A stretch of 34,466 nt of DNA from B3-G11 sp039714175 (GCA_039714175.1 JBDLJV010000003.1:1-34466), one strand, 5' to 3'. Positions 1-7,943 are shown, counted from the stretch's first letter. Numbers and translations: made by a program. Notes: generated by a model not told the origin, from the letters alone.

Positions 1-105
1 GTTCTCCTCGACGTTCTTTCCGACGAGGCCCCACGTGACGCCCTCCGGACTGAGGAAGTCGTTCTGTGGATCCGTTATGACGAGGGCTGTTGCGTTGTTG
101 CCCAT
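1..105 (-). CDS. Isochorismatase-family cysteine hydrolase, N-terminal fragment (gene leaves window at left edge)
   Basis: Thirty-five codons are visible, starting at an ATG whose first base is 105 and reading left out of the window. The peptide begins MGNNATALVITDPQNDFLSP and continues with a glycine/valine-rich stretch. The 'ALVITDPQNDF' strand with its aspartate is the N-terminal signature of the isochorismatase/nicotinamidase hydrolase fold, where this Asp belongs to the Cys-Lys-Asp triad. The other triad residues lie outside the window, so the substrate cannot be named. A ribosome binding site AAGGGA (complement of 114-119) sits 8 nt before the start. The gene is divergent from the AraC-type gene at 236, a common arrangement for a regulator and its target. 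The fold is fairly sure and the function is open. Confidence 0.75.
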   Translation of the reverse strand, partial: MGNNATALVITDPQNDFLSPEGVTWGLVGKNVEEN

Positions 106-235
106 TGTTCCGTTCCCTTCTGACCCGTGTGGGCCATTGCATCGGAACAGGTTCTCGGATGTCGGGTCCGATTTGGTACTTCAGATGTGCGAAATCGTCC
201 AGACACGCTCCAATCGGCTTCGGTAGCATGGTCTG
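106..235. promoter_or_regulatory. Divergent promoter region between hydrolase and AraC gene, with nested dyads
   Basis: This 130-bp gap must hold both promoters. It contains the dyad GAAC-AG-GTTC at 145-154. It also has a wider inverted repeat, ATCGGA at 141-146 with TCCGAT at 167-172. Either could be a regulator site, but AraC proteins more often use direct repeats, so the assignment is tentative. No convincing -35/-10 pair was found. Confidence 0.3.
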
Positions 236-1162
236 ATGCTCCTGGATCGTCTCATGAAGGACCTGCACGTCTCAGTCGGTCCTTTCGCCATGTGCGAGAT
301 CGCAAGCGGGTCCCGGCTCACAATCGGTGAACTCGGCTGGGTAACGATCCATTTCGTGCTCGCAGGATCGGGGCACGTCAGCATGGGAAGGGCTCGCGGC
401 CCTGAGATCTCCAAATACACGCTCGCCCTTGTGAAGCGGAGGCACATTCTGGAGGGTTCGGGAGGCGATGACACACCAGCAGAAGGTCTCAGCATTCCGG
501 GTGGCGAGCGCCTGATCGGCGACCCTCCCGGCAACGCTGATTTCGTGGTTGCCTGCGGTCGTATCCAGGCCGCGTACGGTGAAGGCCTCAGCCTCTTTGA
601 CGGCATCGACGATCCAATCCTCGAGGACTTCTCCGACTCGAAGACCATGCGTCTCCTCTTCGAGATGATCCTCTCCGAATCCGGGGAGCACACCGAGGGC
701 AGCCTCGGCATGATCGAAGCCCTCATGCGCCAATGCTTGGTGCTACTCCTCCGACGACTCAAGGAGACCAACGACAGCAGGCTCACGTTCCTCGATGGTC
801 TTCAGGATGCACGCATGAGCGCGGCGATCGCTGAGGTCCTCGACGATCCCGCTTACCCGCACACGGTTCAGTCGATGGCGTCGGCGGCAATGATGAGCCG
901 CTCGGCATTCTCGGACCGATTCAGGAAGTGCTTCAACGACACACCTATGGCATTTGTCCGGCAGGTCCGGTTGCGGCAGTCAGCAGAGATGCTCCGCACG
1001 ACGCAGAGGTCCATCAGCGCCGTCGCGGCAGCGACCGGTTTCTCAAGCCGGAGCCATTTTTCCCAATCGTTCTCCACTGCATTCGGAGTACCGCCGGGCG
1101 AATTCAGGAGACGAGTCGGACAGGATTCGCCCGTCTCCTCCCCGGTCGAGATGCCAGCCTGA
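236..1162 (+). CDS. AraC-family transcriptional regulator with N-terminal cupin (Cupin_6-like) domain
   Basis: This 308-residue protein has the two-part layout of AraC regulators. Residues about 1-180 form a cupin-like sensor resembling the AraC-binding-like domain: 'LLDRLMKDLHVSVGPF' at the start, 'TIHFVLAGSGHVSM' in the first strands, and a helical 'LLFEMILSE...ALMRQCLVLLLRR' segment. Residues about 195-298 carry the two helix-turn-helix units, with 'TVQSMASAAMMSRSAFSDRFRK' as the first and 'SISAVAAATGFSSRSHFSQSF' as the second, followed by the family's usual 'GVPPGEFRR' end. Start 236 keeps the complete sensor. An in-frame ATG at 254 is the alternative. The regulator is divergent from the cysteine hydrolase at the left edge and probably controls it. 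The ligand is unknown. Confidence 0.85.
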   Translation: MLLDRLMKDLHVSVGPFAMCEIASGSRLTIGELGWVTIHFVLAGSGHVSMGRARGPEISKYTLALVKRRHILEGSGGDDTPAEGLSIPGGERLIGDPPGNADFVVACGRIQAAYGEGLSLFDGIDDPILEDFSDSKTMRLLFEMILSESGEHTEGSLGMIEALMRQCLVLLLRRLKETNDSRLTFLDGLQDARMSAAIAEVLDDPAYPHTVQSMASAAMMSRSAFSDRFRKCFNDTPMAFVRQVRLRQSAEMLRTTQRSISAVAAATGFSSRSHFSQSFSTAFGVPPGEFRRRVGQDSPVSSPVEMPA

Positions 1163-1473
1163 TACGAGGTTTCTCGCGTTCTCCCGTCATGGCGTTGTCG
1201 TGAGACGTCGACGCGCGGTCACGGGCCCCTGCAGCTGTTGCGATCGAGAATCGACTCAGTGACGCGACCGATGTCCGAGGCATCTCGTACCTGCGTTGCT
1301 CATCAACGCGGGCATGCGGTGACATCACGCTCCATTCGGTGTAACAAACACTGACCACAGCAATGGAACCACGAAATGAATGCCCCTTGACGGTTGTCGA
1401 GTCGCGTGTAGCGTTGGTTTTGGCTTGGACCAGGACACGGTGGGCACCCACTCACAAGAGAAGGGACCCAACA
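1163..1473. other. Gene-free stretch upstream of the TSP3-repeat protein
   Basis: These 311 bp separate two co-directional genes. No reading frame with coding character and no RNA gene were seen. A possible promoter lies near the right end: TTGACG at 1387-1392 and TAGCGT at 1409-1414 with a 16-bp spacer, which would start the message about 50 nt before the ATG at 1474. The spacer between stop and promoter has no clear terminator hairpin. Confidence 0.4.
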
Positions 1474-3234
1474 ATGTCGTCCACGAAACGACGCGTCGCT
1501 GCCACTGCAGCAGCGTTCGCACTCACTCTCCTACTGGTTTCCCCTGCGGCGGCAGCCACACCCGCTTCGGAAACCGTCCACGTCGAACTCGGCTTCAGCA
1601 CTGAAGTGGCCATCAGCGAGGTCGAGGCCGACGACATGCTTGGCATCAATTGGGAGTTCTCGGTTGACGCTGTCGGCGAGATCCGGGTCGACCTGGGAGC
1701 CGATATCACGATCAGTTACGATCGCGAGGACCTCGTTCCGGGCGGAACCGTACCGGTCGACGTGACGTTCCAACCAACAAACGACGCCAGTGTCGAACTC
1801 GATCTCGATGTGACCGCCGATCTGGTTGCGGATTTCGATGTCGACGCAGGCACATTCGTCGCTGCATGCCTGCCATTCTCACCGCTGCTCCCACTGTGCC
1901 CGTTCCTCGTGTCCCTGGATTCGATCGATGAGGAGCTCGAATCCTTCAATCTCGTGGGAACCACCGGTCACTTCACCGCGCCGATGGGTGGCGACGCCGC
2001 TGTTGTTCTCCCTGCCTCCGGCGACACCGCGACTCTGAGCTTCGCCGGACTCGATGTCATCAGCGCGCAGGTTGTCGGTGATATCACGCTTGGACCGGTG
2101 GCCCCTGGAGGCTTCCCCGGTCTCGGCGGAGCAGCCACGGTTGCAACGGTCGGCAACGCGACGCTTGTCGGCGGCGAGCTTCCGGGTATCGCAGACGTGT
2201 TGGAGTGGAGCTCTGCCGGGTCGGTCCAGACCGTAACTCTCCAGATTCCCGCAACTCCCGGCGACGATGTCGGCATCGATCTCCAGCCGATCTACCACTG
2301 GCTCAGCACGGCGGCAACGCTGGACCTCAACCTCGATTTCGAGGGCGTCTTCAGCATCCTTCCCGATCCGGACAACATCACGTTGATCTCGGGGAGCCTC
2401 GGACAGATGTTCGTCGATGAAGGAATCGACGTGATGATCGGCGACGCTGTTGAGGCTGCCATCGGCATCGATCCCGGGTTCGCAGCCCAGGTTGCCGCAG
2501 GCAACATCCCTGTGCCGCTGACAGATCCGCCGATCGCCGAGTTTCCCCCAGCGCCAACACTCGACGGTGTCGGATTCACTATCGACCTCGATGCTGATGA
2601 CGATGGACTCCTCGACGGAGAGGAGATCGCCTTGGGACTCGATCCCGATGACGACGACTCCGACGACGACGGGTTAAGTGACGGCGACGAAGTCAACATC
2701 CACGGAACCGACCCACTCGACCCCGACACCGACGACGACGGACTAAGCGACGGCGACGAAGTCAACATCCACGGAACCGACCCACTCGACCCCGACACCG
2801 ACGACGACGGACTAAGCGACGGCGACGAAGTCAACATCCACGGAACCGACCCACTCGACCCCGACACCGACAATGACGGACTCGACGACGGACTCGAAGT
2901 GGAATTCGGTACCGATCCGCTCGATTCGGATACTGACGACGACGGCATCCCTGATGGACAGGACACAGAGTTCATCGAGAACGCCATCAATGGTCTGAGT
3001 GACGATTCGTTCACCGGACCCGGGAATCGAACGGCGACGATTGCTCGTCTTGTAGCGGCCCAACGCGCCGTCGCGAGAGGTAATCACGCCCAAGCCATAC
3101 ACATGCTCGAGAACCTGAGGATGCGTCTCGATGGGTGTGGTGCGGCACCCGATGCCAACGACTGGATCGTCGATTGCGACGATCAACTGCTGATCCGGTC
3201 GCTCGTAGATCTGCTCATCAGCAACCTCACCTGA
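1474..3234 (+). CDS. Secreted protein with TSP3/EF-hand-like calcium-binding repeats and C-terminal helical domain
   Basis: The start is the ATG at 1474, 7 nt after AAGGGA, which gives 586 residues. An in-frame ATG further upstream (1363) lacks a ribosome site and would bury the signal peptide. Residues 1-28 are a classical signal peptide (KRR, hydrophobic core, SPAAAA). Residues 30-370 are beta-rich, acidic and unrecognised. Residues about 373-497 are Asp-rich calcium-binding repeats of the thrombospondin type-3 kind (DxDxDGLxDGxE...GTDPLDxDTD). Three of these are 23-residue copies at 397-465. Residues about 500-586 form a helical region with two cysteines, resembling the FIMAH-type C-terminal domains of such exported proteins. 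No LPxTG anchor or transmembrane tail is seen, so the protein is probably secreted or loosely cell-wall bound. The exact role is unknown; adhesion or a structural role is inference. Confidence 0.8.
   Translation: MSSTKRRVAATAAAFALTLLLVSPAAAATPASETVHVELGFSTEVAISEVEADDMLGINWEFSVDAVGEIRVDLGADITISYDREDLVPGGTVPVDVTFQPTNDASVELDLDVTADLVADFDVDAGTFVAACLPFSPLLPLCPFLVSLDSIDEELESFNLVGTTGHFTAPMGGDAAVVLPASGDTATLSFAGLDVISAQVVGDITLGPVAPGGFPGLGGAATVATVGNATLVGGELPGIADVLEWSSAGSVQTVTLQIPATPGDDVGIDLQPIYHWLSTAATLDLNLDFEGVFSILPDPDNITLISGSLGQMFVDEGIDVMIGDAVEAAIGIDPGFAAQVAAGNIPVPLTDPPIAEFPPAPTLDGVGFTIDLDADDDGLLDGEEIALGLDPDDDDSDDDGLSDGDEVNIHGTDPLDPDTDDDGLSDGDEVNIHGTDPLDPDTDDDGLSDGDEVNIHGTDPLDPDTDNDGLDDGLEVEFGTDPLDSDTDDDGIPDGQDTEFIENAINGLSDDSFTGPGNRTATIARLVAAQRAVARGNHAQAIHMLENLRMRLDGCGAAPDANDWIVDCDDQLLIRSLVDLLISNLT
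2662..2868 (+). repeat. Three tandem 69-bp repeats inside the calcium-binding domain
   Basis: Units run 2662-2730, 2731-2799 and 2800-2868, each encoding 23 residues (DDDGLSDGDEVNIHG, then TDPLDPDT). Units 2 and 3 are identical in all 69 bases. Unit 1 differs only at three synonymous positions near its start (GGG TTA AGT against GGA CTA AGC). The copies are in frame, so array length can change without breaking the gene. A diverged half-copy follows from 2869. Confidence 0.95.
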
Positions 3235-3247
3235 GCAACGCCGGTTT

Positions 3248-3281
3248 GATGCAGCGTCCCAGCCTGACGGGGCGCTGCATC
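3248..3281. terminator. Bidirectional terminator hairpin
   Basis: The 13-nt arms GATGCAGCGTCCC (3248-3260) and GGGGCGCTGCATC (3269-3281) pair throughout, with one G-U pair and an 8-nt loop. The hairpin lies between the stop at 3234 and the convergent cytochrome c stop at 3327, so it can serve both genes. There is no long U-tract. Confidence 0.7.
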
Positions 3282-3326
3282 TCCGGACGATACGGAATAT
3301 CTGAGTGACTCTGAAGGGGGCTGGCG

Positions 3327-4580
3327 TCAGGACTCGGTGGTTTCGGTCTCGACGCGAGAGCGACGTCGAAGCGACCGAAAACCAGCAGCGATCAACGTGA
3401 TCGAGACAGCGAGGACTCCCATGATGAAGGCGGGGCCGCGCCAATCCGCTGCCGACCCCTCCGACGTCAACAGAGTCTCATTCGTTCGCGCCCACGGTGG
3501 ACCTCCCCGTCCCGACGGAGGCGAGGGCGTGGCAACAGCTGGTGCCGTGTCCTCCCATGAACGGATGAACCCGACGACCGATTGAATCTCGGCTTCCGTC
3601 ATGCGATCACCCCACGCTGGCATGGGTGTGCCGGGTACTCCAAGCGTCACAATCTGTTCGATCGCAGCATCAGATGCTTCTCCGAGGAAGCCTTCGACAT
3701 TGAGCGCTGGGATACGCATGGTGCCCTGCCCTTCGACACCGTGGCACGTCGAACAGTTGTCGGCGTACAGGGTTTCTCCAAGGGCAAGTGACTCCTCGGT
3801 CGTGGCGATCGGAACGTCAGGTGCAGGGACGGCACCGGAAGGAACCTCCTCCCAGCGAGCGATGAGTTGTGCGAGATCGTCGATCGTCTCGTCGTCGAGG
3901 CGTCCACCCCACGGAGCCATCAACGTGCCGGGTATCCCCAGTTCGATCGTGCGTGTTATCTCATCCGGTGTCTGCTCTCGTACATCCGGATCGTTCAGCG
4001 CTGGTGCAAGCCCCGTTCCGAGTCCATCCGCACCGTGACACGCCACGCATTCCGCGGCGTAGATGTCGACAGCGTGTTGGAGCGATGCGCCGCCGTCAAG
4101 CTCGCCCATCGACTCGTAGATGGCGGCGTCCGGCTCGGCGGAGAACGGGACAAGTGGGGCAAGACCAAGGTTCACAACCCGATCACCGACCTCATCCCAG
4201 TTCCCGTAGTTGATGAGTGAGACAAGCTCCGACACCTGGTAGTCGCTGAACGGCCCGCCATCGTCAATCGACCAAGCCGGCATCGCCGTACCAGGCTGTC
4301 CCCGAGCGATGATCTTGCTCAGCATGTCCTCGTCGGCAGCGCGGAGTGCTTCGTCGTTGAGCGGCGGATTCGATCCGATGCCTTCACCACTGAGGCCGTG
4401 GCAAACCGAGCACTGTTGTGCGTACAAGTTCATGGCGTCGTCGATCTGCTCATCGAGGATCTGGTCGGCGGCGGTAACGACCCGGTCCGGTTCGTCCACA
4501 ATCGCGATGCCGAGGGCGATGGTGAGGGCGACTCCTGCGACCAACCCGACGCCTATCTCGATGCTCCTTGTTCTGGTCAT
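3327..4580 (-). CDS. Membrane-anchored triheme cytochrome c subunit of a bc-type quinol oxidase complex
   Basis: The protein has 417 residues. It carries three c-type haem sites, CSVCH (57-61), CVACH (178-182) and CSTCH (276-280). Each is followed by a class-I fold ending in a possible Met ligand: M100 in 'TAMPAW', M221 in 'TLMAPW', M320 in 'TPMPAW'. A transmembrane helix at about 9-28 and a second one at about 380-402, followed by an Arg-rich tail, anchor it with the haems outside the membrane. Its ATG overlaps the Rieske stop by 4 nt (ATGA), so it is the last gene of a cytochrome b, Rieske, cytochrome c operon. It would take electrons from the Rieske cluster and pass them to an oxidase or soluble carrier. 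Actinobacterial QcrC normally has two haems, so three domains plus two anchors is unusual. Confidence 0.9.
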   Translation of the reverse strand: MTRTRSIEIGVGLVAGVALTIALGIAIVDEPDRVVTAADQILDEQIDDAMNLYAQQCSVCHGLSGEGIGSNPPLNDEALRAADEDMLSKIIARGQPGTAMPAWSIDDGGPFSDYQVSELVSLINYGNWDEVGDRVVNLGLAPLVPFSAEPDAAIYESMGELDGGASLQHAVDIYAAECVACHGADGLGTGLAPALNDPDVREQTPDEITRTIELGIPGTLMAPWGGRLDDETIDDLAQLIARWEEVPSGAVPAPDVPIATTEESLALGETLYADNCSTCHGVEGQGTMRIPALNVEGFLGEASDAAIEQIVTLGVPGTPMPAWGDRMTEAEIQSVVGFIRSWEDTAPAVATPSPPSGRGGPPWARTNETLLTSEGSAADWRGPAFIMGVLAVSITLIAAGFRSLRRRSRVETETTES

Positions 4581-5086
4581 GCGTACACCGCCTGAGACGG
4601 ATCGAAGTCATCCCGCGAGATCGTGGTTCCGGTGTCCACGGACACGATGTCGCCCTCGATCGAGACGGAGAACAGGTCGAGCGGTCGGGGGGCGGGCGGG
4701 TTCAAGACGTCACCGGTGTCGTCGAATTGGGAGTTGTGGCAGGGACAGATGAACTGCCCGGCCGCCTGATCCCACGGCACGGTGCATCCAAGGTGCGTGC
4801 ACCGCTGGTGCAGAGCCAGGAACCCACCGTCGTCAAGACGAGCGATGTAGAAGCGACCGTTCGGAATGTGCGTGATCGATCCCGTCGGGAAGTCGTCGAC
4901 GGCACCCACAGCGATGACGCCCCCGAAATCCCCTTCGGCGACTCTCGGTTGCGCGTAGCGGAAGCCGATCGTGCCGATCTCCGCAACGGCGAGCGCCCCA
5001 ACGGCGATGCCGCTGTACTTGAGGAATGACCGGCGGTCGATCCTGCGGGCACCTTCTCGTTCGATCTCGATTTGTTGTTCGTTCAT
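4577..5086 (-). CDS. Rieske iron-sulfur subunit of the bc-type complex
   Basis: This 169-residue protein starts at the ATG at 5086, 7 nt after the cytochrome b stop. The reading frame stays open further upstream, but that stretch lies inside cytochrome b. Residues 18-23 are RRSFLK, a twin-arginine motif followed by a hydrophobic segment (about 24-42), the usual uncleaved Tat anchor of Rieske proteins. The cluster-binding boxes are complete: C96-T-H98-L-G-C101 and C114-P-C116-H117. C96, H98, C114 and H117 bind the 2Fe-2S centre, and C101 with C116 form the stabilising disulfide. It accepts an electron from menaquinol at the outer site of cytochrome b and hands it to the cytochrome c encoded next. 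At 169 residues it is shorter than actinobacterial QcrA with its extra helices, and looks more like the single-helix Rieske proteins. Confidence 0.93.
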   Translation of the reverse strand: MNEQQIEIEREGARRIDRRSFLKYSGIAVGALAVAEIGTIGFRYAQPRVAEGDFGGVIAVGAVDDFPTGSITHIPNGRFYIARLDDGGFLALHQRCTHLGCTVPWDQAAGQFICPCHNSQFDDTGDVLNPPAPRPLDLFSVSIEGDIVSVDTGTTISRDDFDPSQAVYA

Positions 5087-5093
5087 GTAGTTC

Positions 5094-6551
5094 TCAGTGT
5101 GGAGAGGGCATCGACCAGGGCCAGAACAGTTCCATGCCGGGACCTCGGAAGAAGACGCCGACCACGGTGAGGACGACGAGGGAGACGGCAAGGAAGGTGA
5201 AGAGGAACAGCACCCGCTCCTCGAGGGTGCCACCGAGCCCTTTCTCGATCCAGAGGTCGAGGAGCGCCAGAACCACGACAACGGTGGCGAGCGGGAGGAA
5301 TCCGTTGGACAGCACGGTCGGCCACGTGTCGAGCCACACCGACCAGTCGAGGTACCGATCGTCGATAACGATCCAGGCGGAGGTGAGGACGAGGGACAGT
5401 CCGGCTGCGATCGCCCCAAGAGACCGCCCCCGCCGTGATCGGAACCAGATTCCTTCGTGTAGCGCGTCGTGGTCGAGGAACGGCAGCGAGAAGAACCCGG
5501 CAAGGGCGAGGCCCGGGATGACGATCGCTGCCACGAACGGATGGAAATGGACGAGCAGCTCCTGGATGCCCATGAAGTACCACGGTGCCTTCGCCGGATT
5601 CGGGCTCACCGCAGGGTCAGCAATGCCTTCGAGTGGTGCTGGGACAAATACCGAGAAGGTGACGACGATGGCGATCCATGCGAGTGCCCACACAGTCTCA
5701 CGCCGGACAAGGTGAGGAATCGTGGTGACGCGTGTTGGCCGTTCGTCCATCTCCTCATCGACTGCGCGAGGGATCGTCAAGCCTCCGTCCTTGCGGACCC
5801 GCCAGAAGTGCAGTGCCATCAGCAGGAAGATGGACAGCGGGATGAACGAGATATGCAGCGCGTAGAAATGGAGGAGTGTCGTGCCCGATACCTCCGGGCC
5901 GCCGAGAAGAAGCGACTCGATACTCCCGCCCACAAGCGGTATGTATGTGATGAGGCTTGTTCCGACCGTGATCGCCCAATAGGCAAGTTGGTCCCACGGC
6001 AACAGGTAACCGGTGAAGTTGGCGCCGAGGATGAGCAGGAGCATCACAACGCCGAAGATCCAGTTGACCTCCCGCGGAGGCCGGTAGGCACCGGTGAAGA
6101 AGACCCGCAGCAGATGGAGGACGGCAACAACGATGAGCAGATTCGCGGACCAGTGGTGGATGTTGCGCAGCAGTTCACCGAACCAGATGTTCGAACGAAG
6201 GTTCAGGATGGACAGATAGGCATCGGGGGCCGTCGGCGTGTAGTTCACGAGGAGGAGCACACCTGTAGCCACGAGCAGGGTGACAAGGAGCGCAGCCAGA
6301 CCGCCGAGACCCCACGTGTACGTCCATTTCAGCGTCCTTTTGGGAATCCTCGCCGGATGGAGATGGAGAACAAGCGTGTCAAGCACAAGCCTGGACCGTG
6401 CGCGATCGTTGCTCGGGACACCGGGAGGTGCCAGACGCTTGCGCGCCCGATCGAATCCCGACTGCTCATCGTCGAGGACGCTGTTGCTCATCTCGTTGTT
6501 CCATTGCCGATCATGACGGCCCTCAGGCAAGCGCGACAGCATGGAGTCCAC
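5094..6551 (-). CDS. Cytochrome b subunit (b6 and subunit IV regions in one chain) of the bc-type complex
   Basis: The protein has 485 residues with about eight transmembrane helices. Haem ligand pairs are H132/H146 in the second helix and H233/H248 in the fourth. The second pair is separated by 14 residues, as in cytochrome b6, and not by 13 as in mitochondrial-type cytochrome b. The quinol-site motif normally written PEWY reads APWY (322-325), in 'KAPWYFMGIQELL'. Loss of the Glu is known in menaquinone-using lineages. The C-terminal half supplies the subunit IV helices. The first ATG (6551) has no clear ribosome site; an in-frame ATG at 6491 gives 465 residues and is equally possible. It is the first gene of the operon. 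Inference: it oxidises menaquinol and pumps protons by the Q cycle. Confidence 0.92.
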   Translation of the reverse strand: MDSMLSRLPEGRHDRQWNNEMSNSVLDDEQSGFDRARKRLAPPGVPSNDRARSRLVLDTLVLHLHPARIPKRTLKWTYTWGLGGLAALLVTLLVATGVLLLVNYTPTAPDAYLSILNLRSNIWFGELLRNIHHWSANLLIVVAVLHLLRVFFTGAYRPPREVNWIFGVVMLLLILGANFTGYLLPWDQLAYWAITVGTSLITYIPLVGGSIESLLLGGPEVSGTTLLHFYALHISFIPLSIFLLMALHFWRVRKDGGLTIPRAVDEEMDERPTRVTTIPHLVRRETVWALAWIAIVVTFSVFVPAPLEGIADPAVSPNPAKAPWYFMGIQELLVHFHPFVAAIVIPGLALAGFFSLPFLDHDALHEGIWFRSRRGRSLGAIAAGLSLVLTSAWIVIDDRYLDWSVWLDTWPTVLSNGFLPLATVVVVLALLDLWIEKGLGGTLEERVLFLFTFLAVSLVVLTVVGVFFRGPGMELFWPWSMPSPH

Positions 6552-6622
6552 GCGTCGTTCACATGTTGATTCTGTGAAGCTTGATTCGGCTGATCTTCGC
6601 CTCCCTCAGCCGAGAGCCCGGT

Positions 6623-6689
6623 TCACGCCTTCATCGAACCTTCACACACGCGATCGCCCATCGTTCATAGCCATGCGGTTACCTACAAC
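6623..6689 (+). promoter_or_regulatory. TTCAY direct repeats upstream of the secreted protein / two-component genes
   Basis: TTCAC or TTCAT occurs at 6623, 6631, 6642 and 6664. The last three are spaced 11 and 22 bp, the helical-turn spacing used by PhoB/OmpR-family regulators; the Streptomyces PHO box also uses 11-bp GTTCAC-type units. A possible -10, TACAAC at 6684-6689, follows with no good -35, as expected for an activated promoter. An OmpR-type regulator is encoded at 7257. Which regulator binds here is inference. Confidence 0.4.
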
Positions 6690-6710
6690 TGACGAATGAA
6701 AGGATTTCTC

Positions 6711-7193
6711 ATGATTCGCAAGCTCGCCCTCGGAGTTGGAGCGACGCTCCTCATCATCGGGCTACCCGCTATGGCGCTCGCCGTCTCCAGAAGCCACAAC
6801 GAAACCGCAGCCGCCCTTGTGCAGGAACGCTACGAGCAGACGGAACAGACCCAGACACAGGATCCGGCAGCGGTTCCCCAGGACCAGGTCCAGATGCGAC
6901 AACGGCTACAGGTCCACGCCGAGACCGGACCCCCGACCGATGATTACGAACCGACACAGGCACGTCAGCGCCTCCACGAGCAGTCCCAGGTCAGTGCCCA
7001 GGATTACAGCGGGGACGCGGTCAAGGGCCAGCAGTACCGCGGCGGCGGTCAAGGTGGCCACGGCCAGGGAGGCCACGGGCAGGACGGCAAGAACGGCGGC
7101 GGACAGCACGGTAACTCGGATGGTTCCGGTACCGGTGAGTGCACGCACGAGGACGGCCCGGTGGGCAGTGGACCGTACGGAGGCACCGGCTGA
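6711..7193 (+). CDS. Small secreted Gln-rich / Gly-His-rich protein of unknown function
   Basis: The start is the ATG at 6711, six nt after AAAGGA (6699-6704). The ATG at 6696 would place that ribosome site inside the gene. The 160-residue product has a signal peptide of about 24 residues ending 'PAMALA'. A Gln/Thr/Arg-rich polar middle follows ('ERYEQTEQTQTQ', 'QVQMRQRLQVH'), then a low-complexity tail with repeated GGHGQ units and a single Cys near the end. No known domain is recognised. The His-rich tail could bind metal ions, but this is only suggested by composition. It lies 63 bp upstream of a response regulator and histidine kinase in the same direction, so it may be a target of that system or an accessory to its sensing. 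Confidence 0.65.
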   Translation: MIRKLALGVGATLLIIGLPAMALAVSRSHNETAAALVQERYEQTEQTQTQDPAAVPQDQVQMRQRLQVHAETGPPTDDYEPTQARQRLHEQSQVSAQDYSGDAVKGQQYRGGGQGGHGQGGHGQDGKNGGGQHGNSDGSGTGECTHEDGPVGSGPYGGTG

Positions 7194-7210
7194 ACCGAAT
7201 TCGCACCATC

Positions 7211-7241
7211 GGGGGAGGTCGCACCGGTCGCGTCCTCCCCC
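7211..7241 (+). terminator. Hairpin between secreted protein and response regulator (terminator or attenuator)
   Basis: GGGGGAGG (7211-7218) pairs perfectly with CCTCCCCC (7234-7241) across a 15-nt loop, 18 nt after the stop of the secreted protein and 15 nt before the regulator start. It lacks a U-tract. It could reduce read-through so that the secreted protein is made in excess over the two-component proteins. Confidence 0.5.
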
Positions 7242-7256
7242 ATCTACGATTCCACC

Positions 7257-7943
7257 ATGGCACGCATTCTCGTCGTTGACGACGAACCCAAGATCCGCAA
7301 GATCGTCACCTCGTACCTTCGTCAGGAGGGCTTCGAGGTCGCGGAAGCGAACGACGGACCTTCTGCAGTCTCCCAGACGCAGCGACTCGATCCCGACGTC
7401 GTCATCCTCGACGTCATGTTGCCCGGGTTCGACGGCATCGAGGCACTCCGGCAGATTCGCACCACGTCGGATGTGTACGTGATCATGCTCACGGCTCGCA
7501 GTGAAGAGACCGACAAGCTGATCGGACTGTCGGTGGGTGCTGATGACTATGTCACCAAGCCGTTCAGCGCCAGAGAACTTGTCGCACGCGTCAAGGCTGT
7601 CCTCAGACGCAACCGCGCCACGGGCGTCGAGGCATCCGAACGTATCACTGTTTCCGGTCTCTCCCTCGACCATGCCACTCGCACCGTCACCGTCGACGAA
7701 ACGGCTGTTGACCTGACGGCTCTCGAATTCGACCTCCTCGCGGCACTTCTCGACGGACCCGGTCGTGTCTACAGCCGCGGGCAGCTCCTCGAGAAGGTTT
7801 GGGGATGGGACTTCTTCGGTGATGAACGCGTCGTCGACGTTCACATTCGGAAGATCCGCCAGAAGCTTGGCGACGATCCCAGCGATCCTCGATTCATCGC
7901 CACCGTCCGCGGTGTCGGCTATCGATTCGAGGGCGAGTCATGA
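7257..7943 (+). CDS. OmpR/PhoB-family response regulator
   Basis: This 228-residue protein has a receiver domain (1-120) with the acidic pair D8/D9, phosphoacceptor D52 in 'VVILDVMLPG', switch residues T79 and Y98, and K101 in 'YVTKPF'. Residues about 130-225 are a winged-helix DNA-binding domain of the OmpR kind ('LTALEFDLLAALLDGPGRV', 'VVDVHIRKIRQKLG', 'IATVRGVGYRF'). Its stop overlaps the start of the histidine kinase (ATGA at 7940-7943), so the two are translated together and form a cognate pair. The upstream TTCAY repeats with 11-bp spacing fit binding by this class, which suggests autoregulation and control of the Gly/His-rich protein or the divergent bc operon. The stimulus is not evident. 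Confidence 0.95.
   Translation: MARILVVDDEPKIRKIVTSYLRQEGFEVAEANDGPSAVSQTQRLDPDVVILDVMLPGFDGIEALRQIRTTSDVYVIMLTARSEETDKLIGLSVGADDYVTKPFSARELVARVKAVLRRNRATGVEASERITVSGLSLDHATRTVTVDETAVDLTALEFDLLAALLDGPGRVYSRGQLLEKVWGWDFFGDERVVDVHIRKIRQKLGDDPSDPRFIATVRGVGYRFEGES

Noticed and set aside
2662..2868. Regular direct repeats that might suggest a CRISPR array
   Set aside because: The units are contiguous without variable spacers and stay in frame in a protein repeat domain.
2292..3014. A Ser/Pro-rich 240-codon frame on the minus strand that resembles a repetitive surface protein
   Set aside because: It is the mirror of the Asp-rich calcium-binding repeats. The regular Ser pattern comes from reading GAC/GAC repeats in antisense.
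5469..6569. A 366-codon open frame on the plus strand
   Set aside because: It is antisense to cytochrome b. Its product is a highly charged, Asp/Glu/Arg-rich chain with no fold signature.
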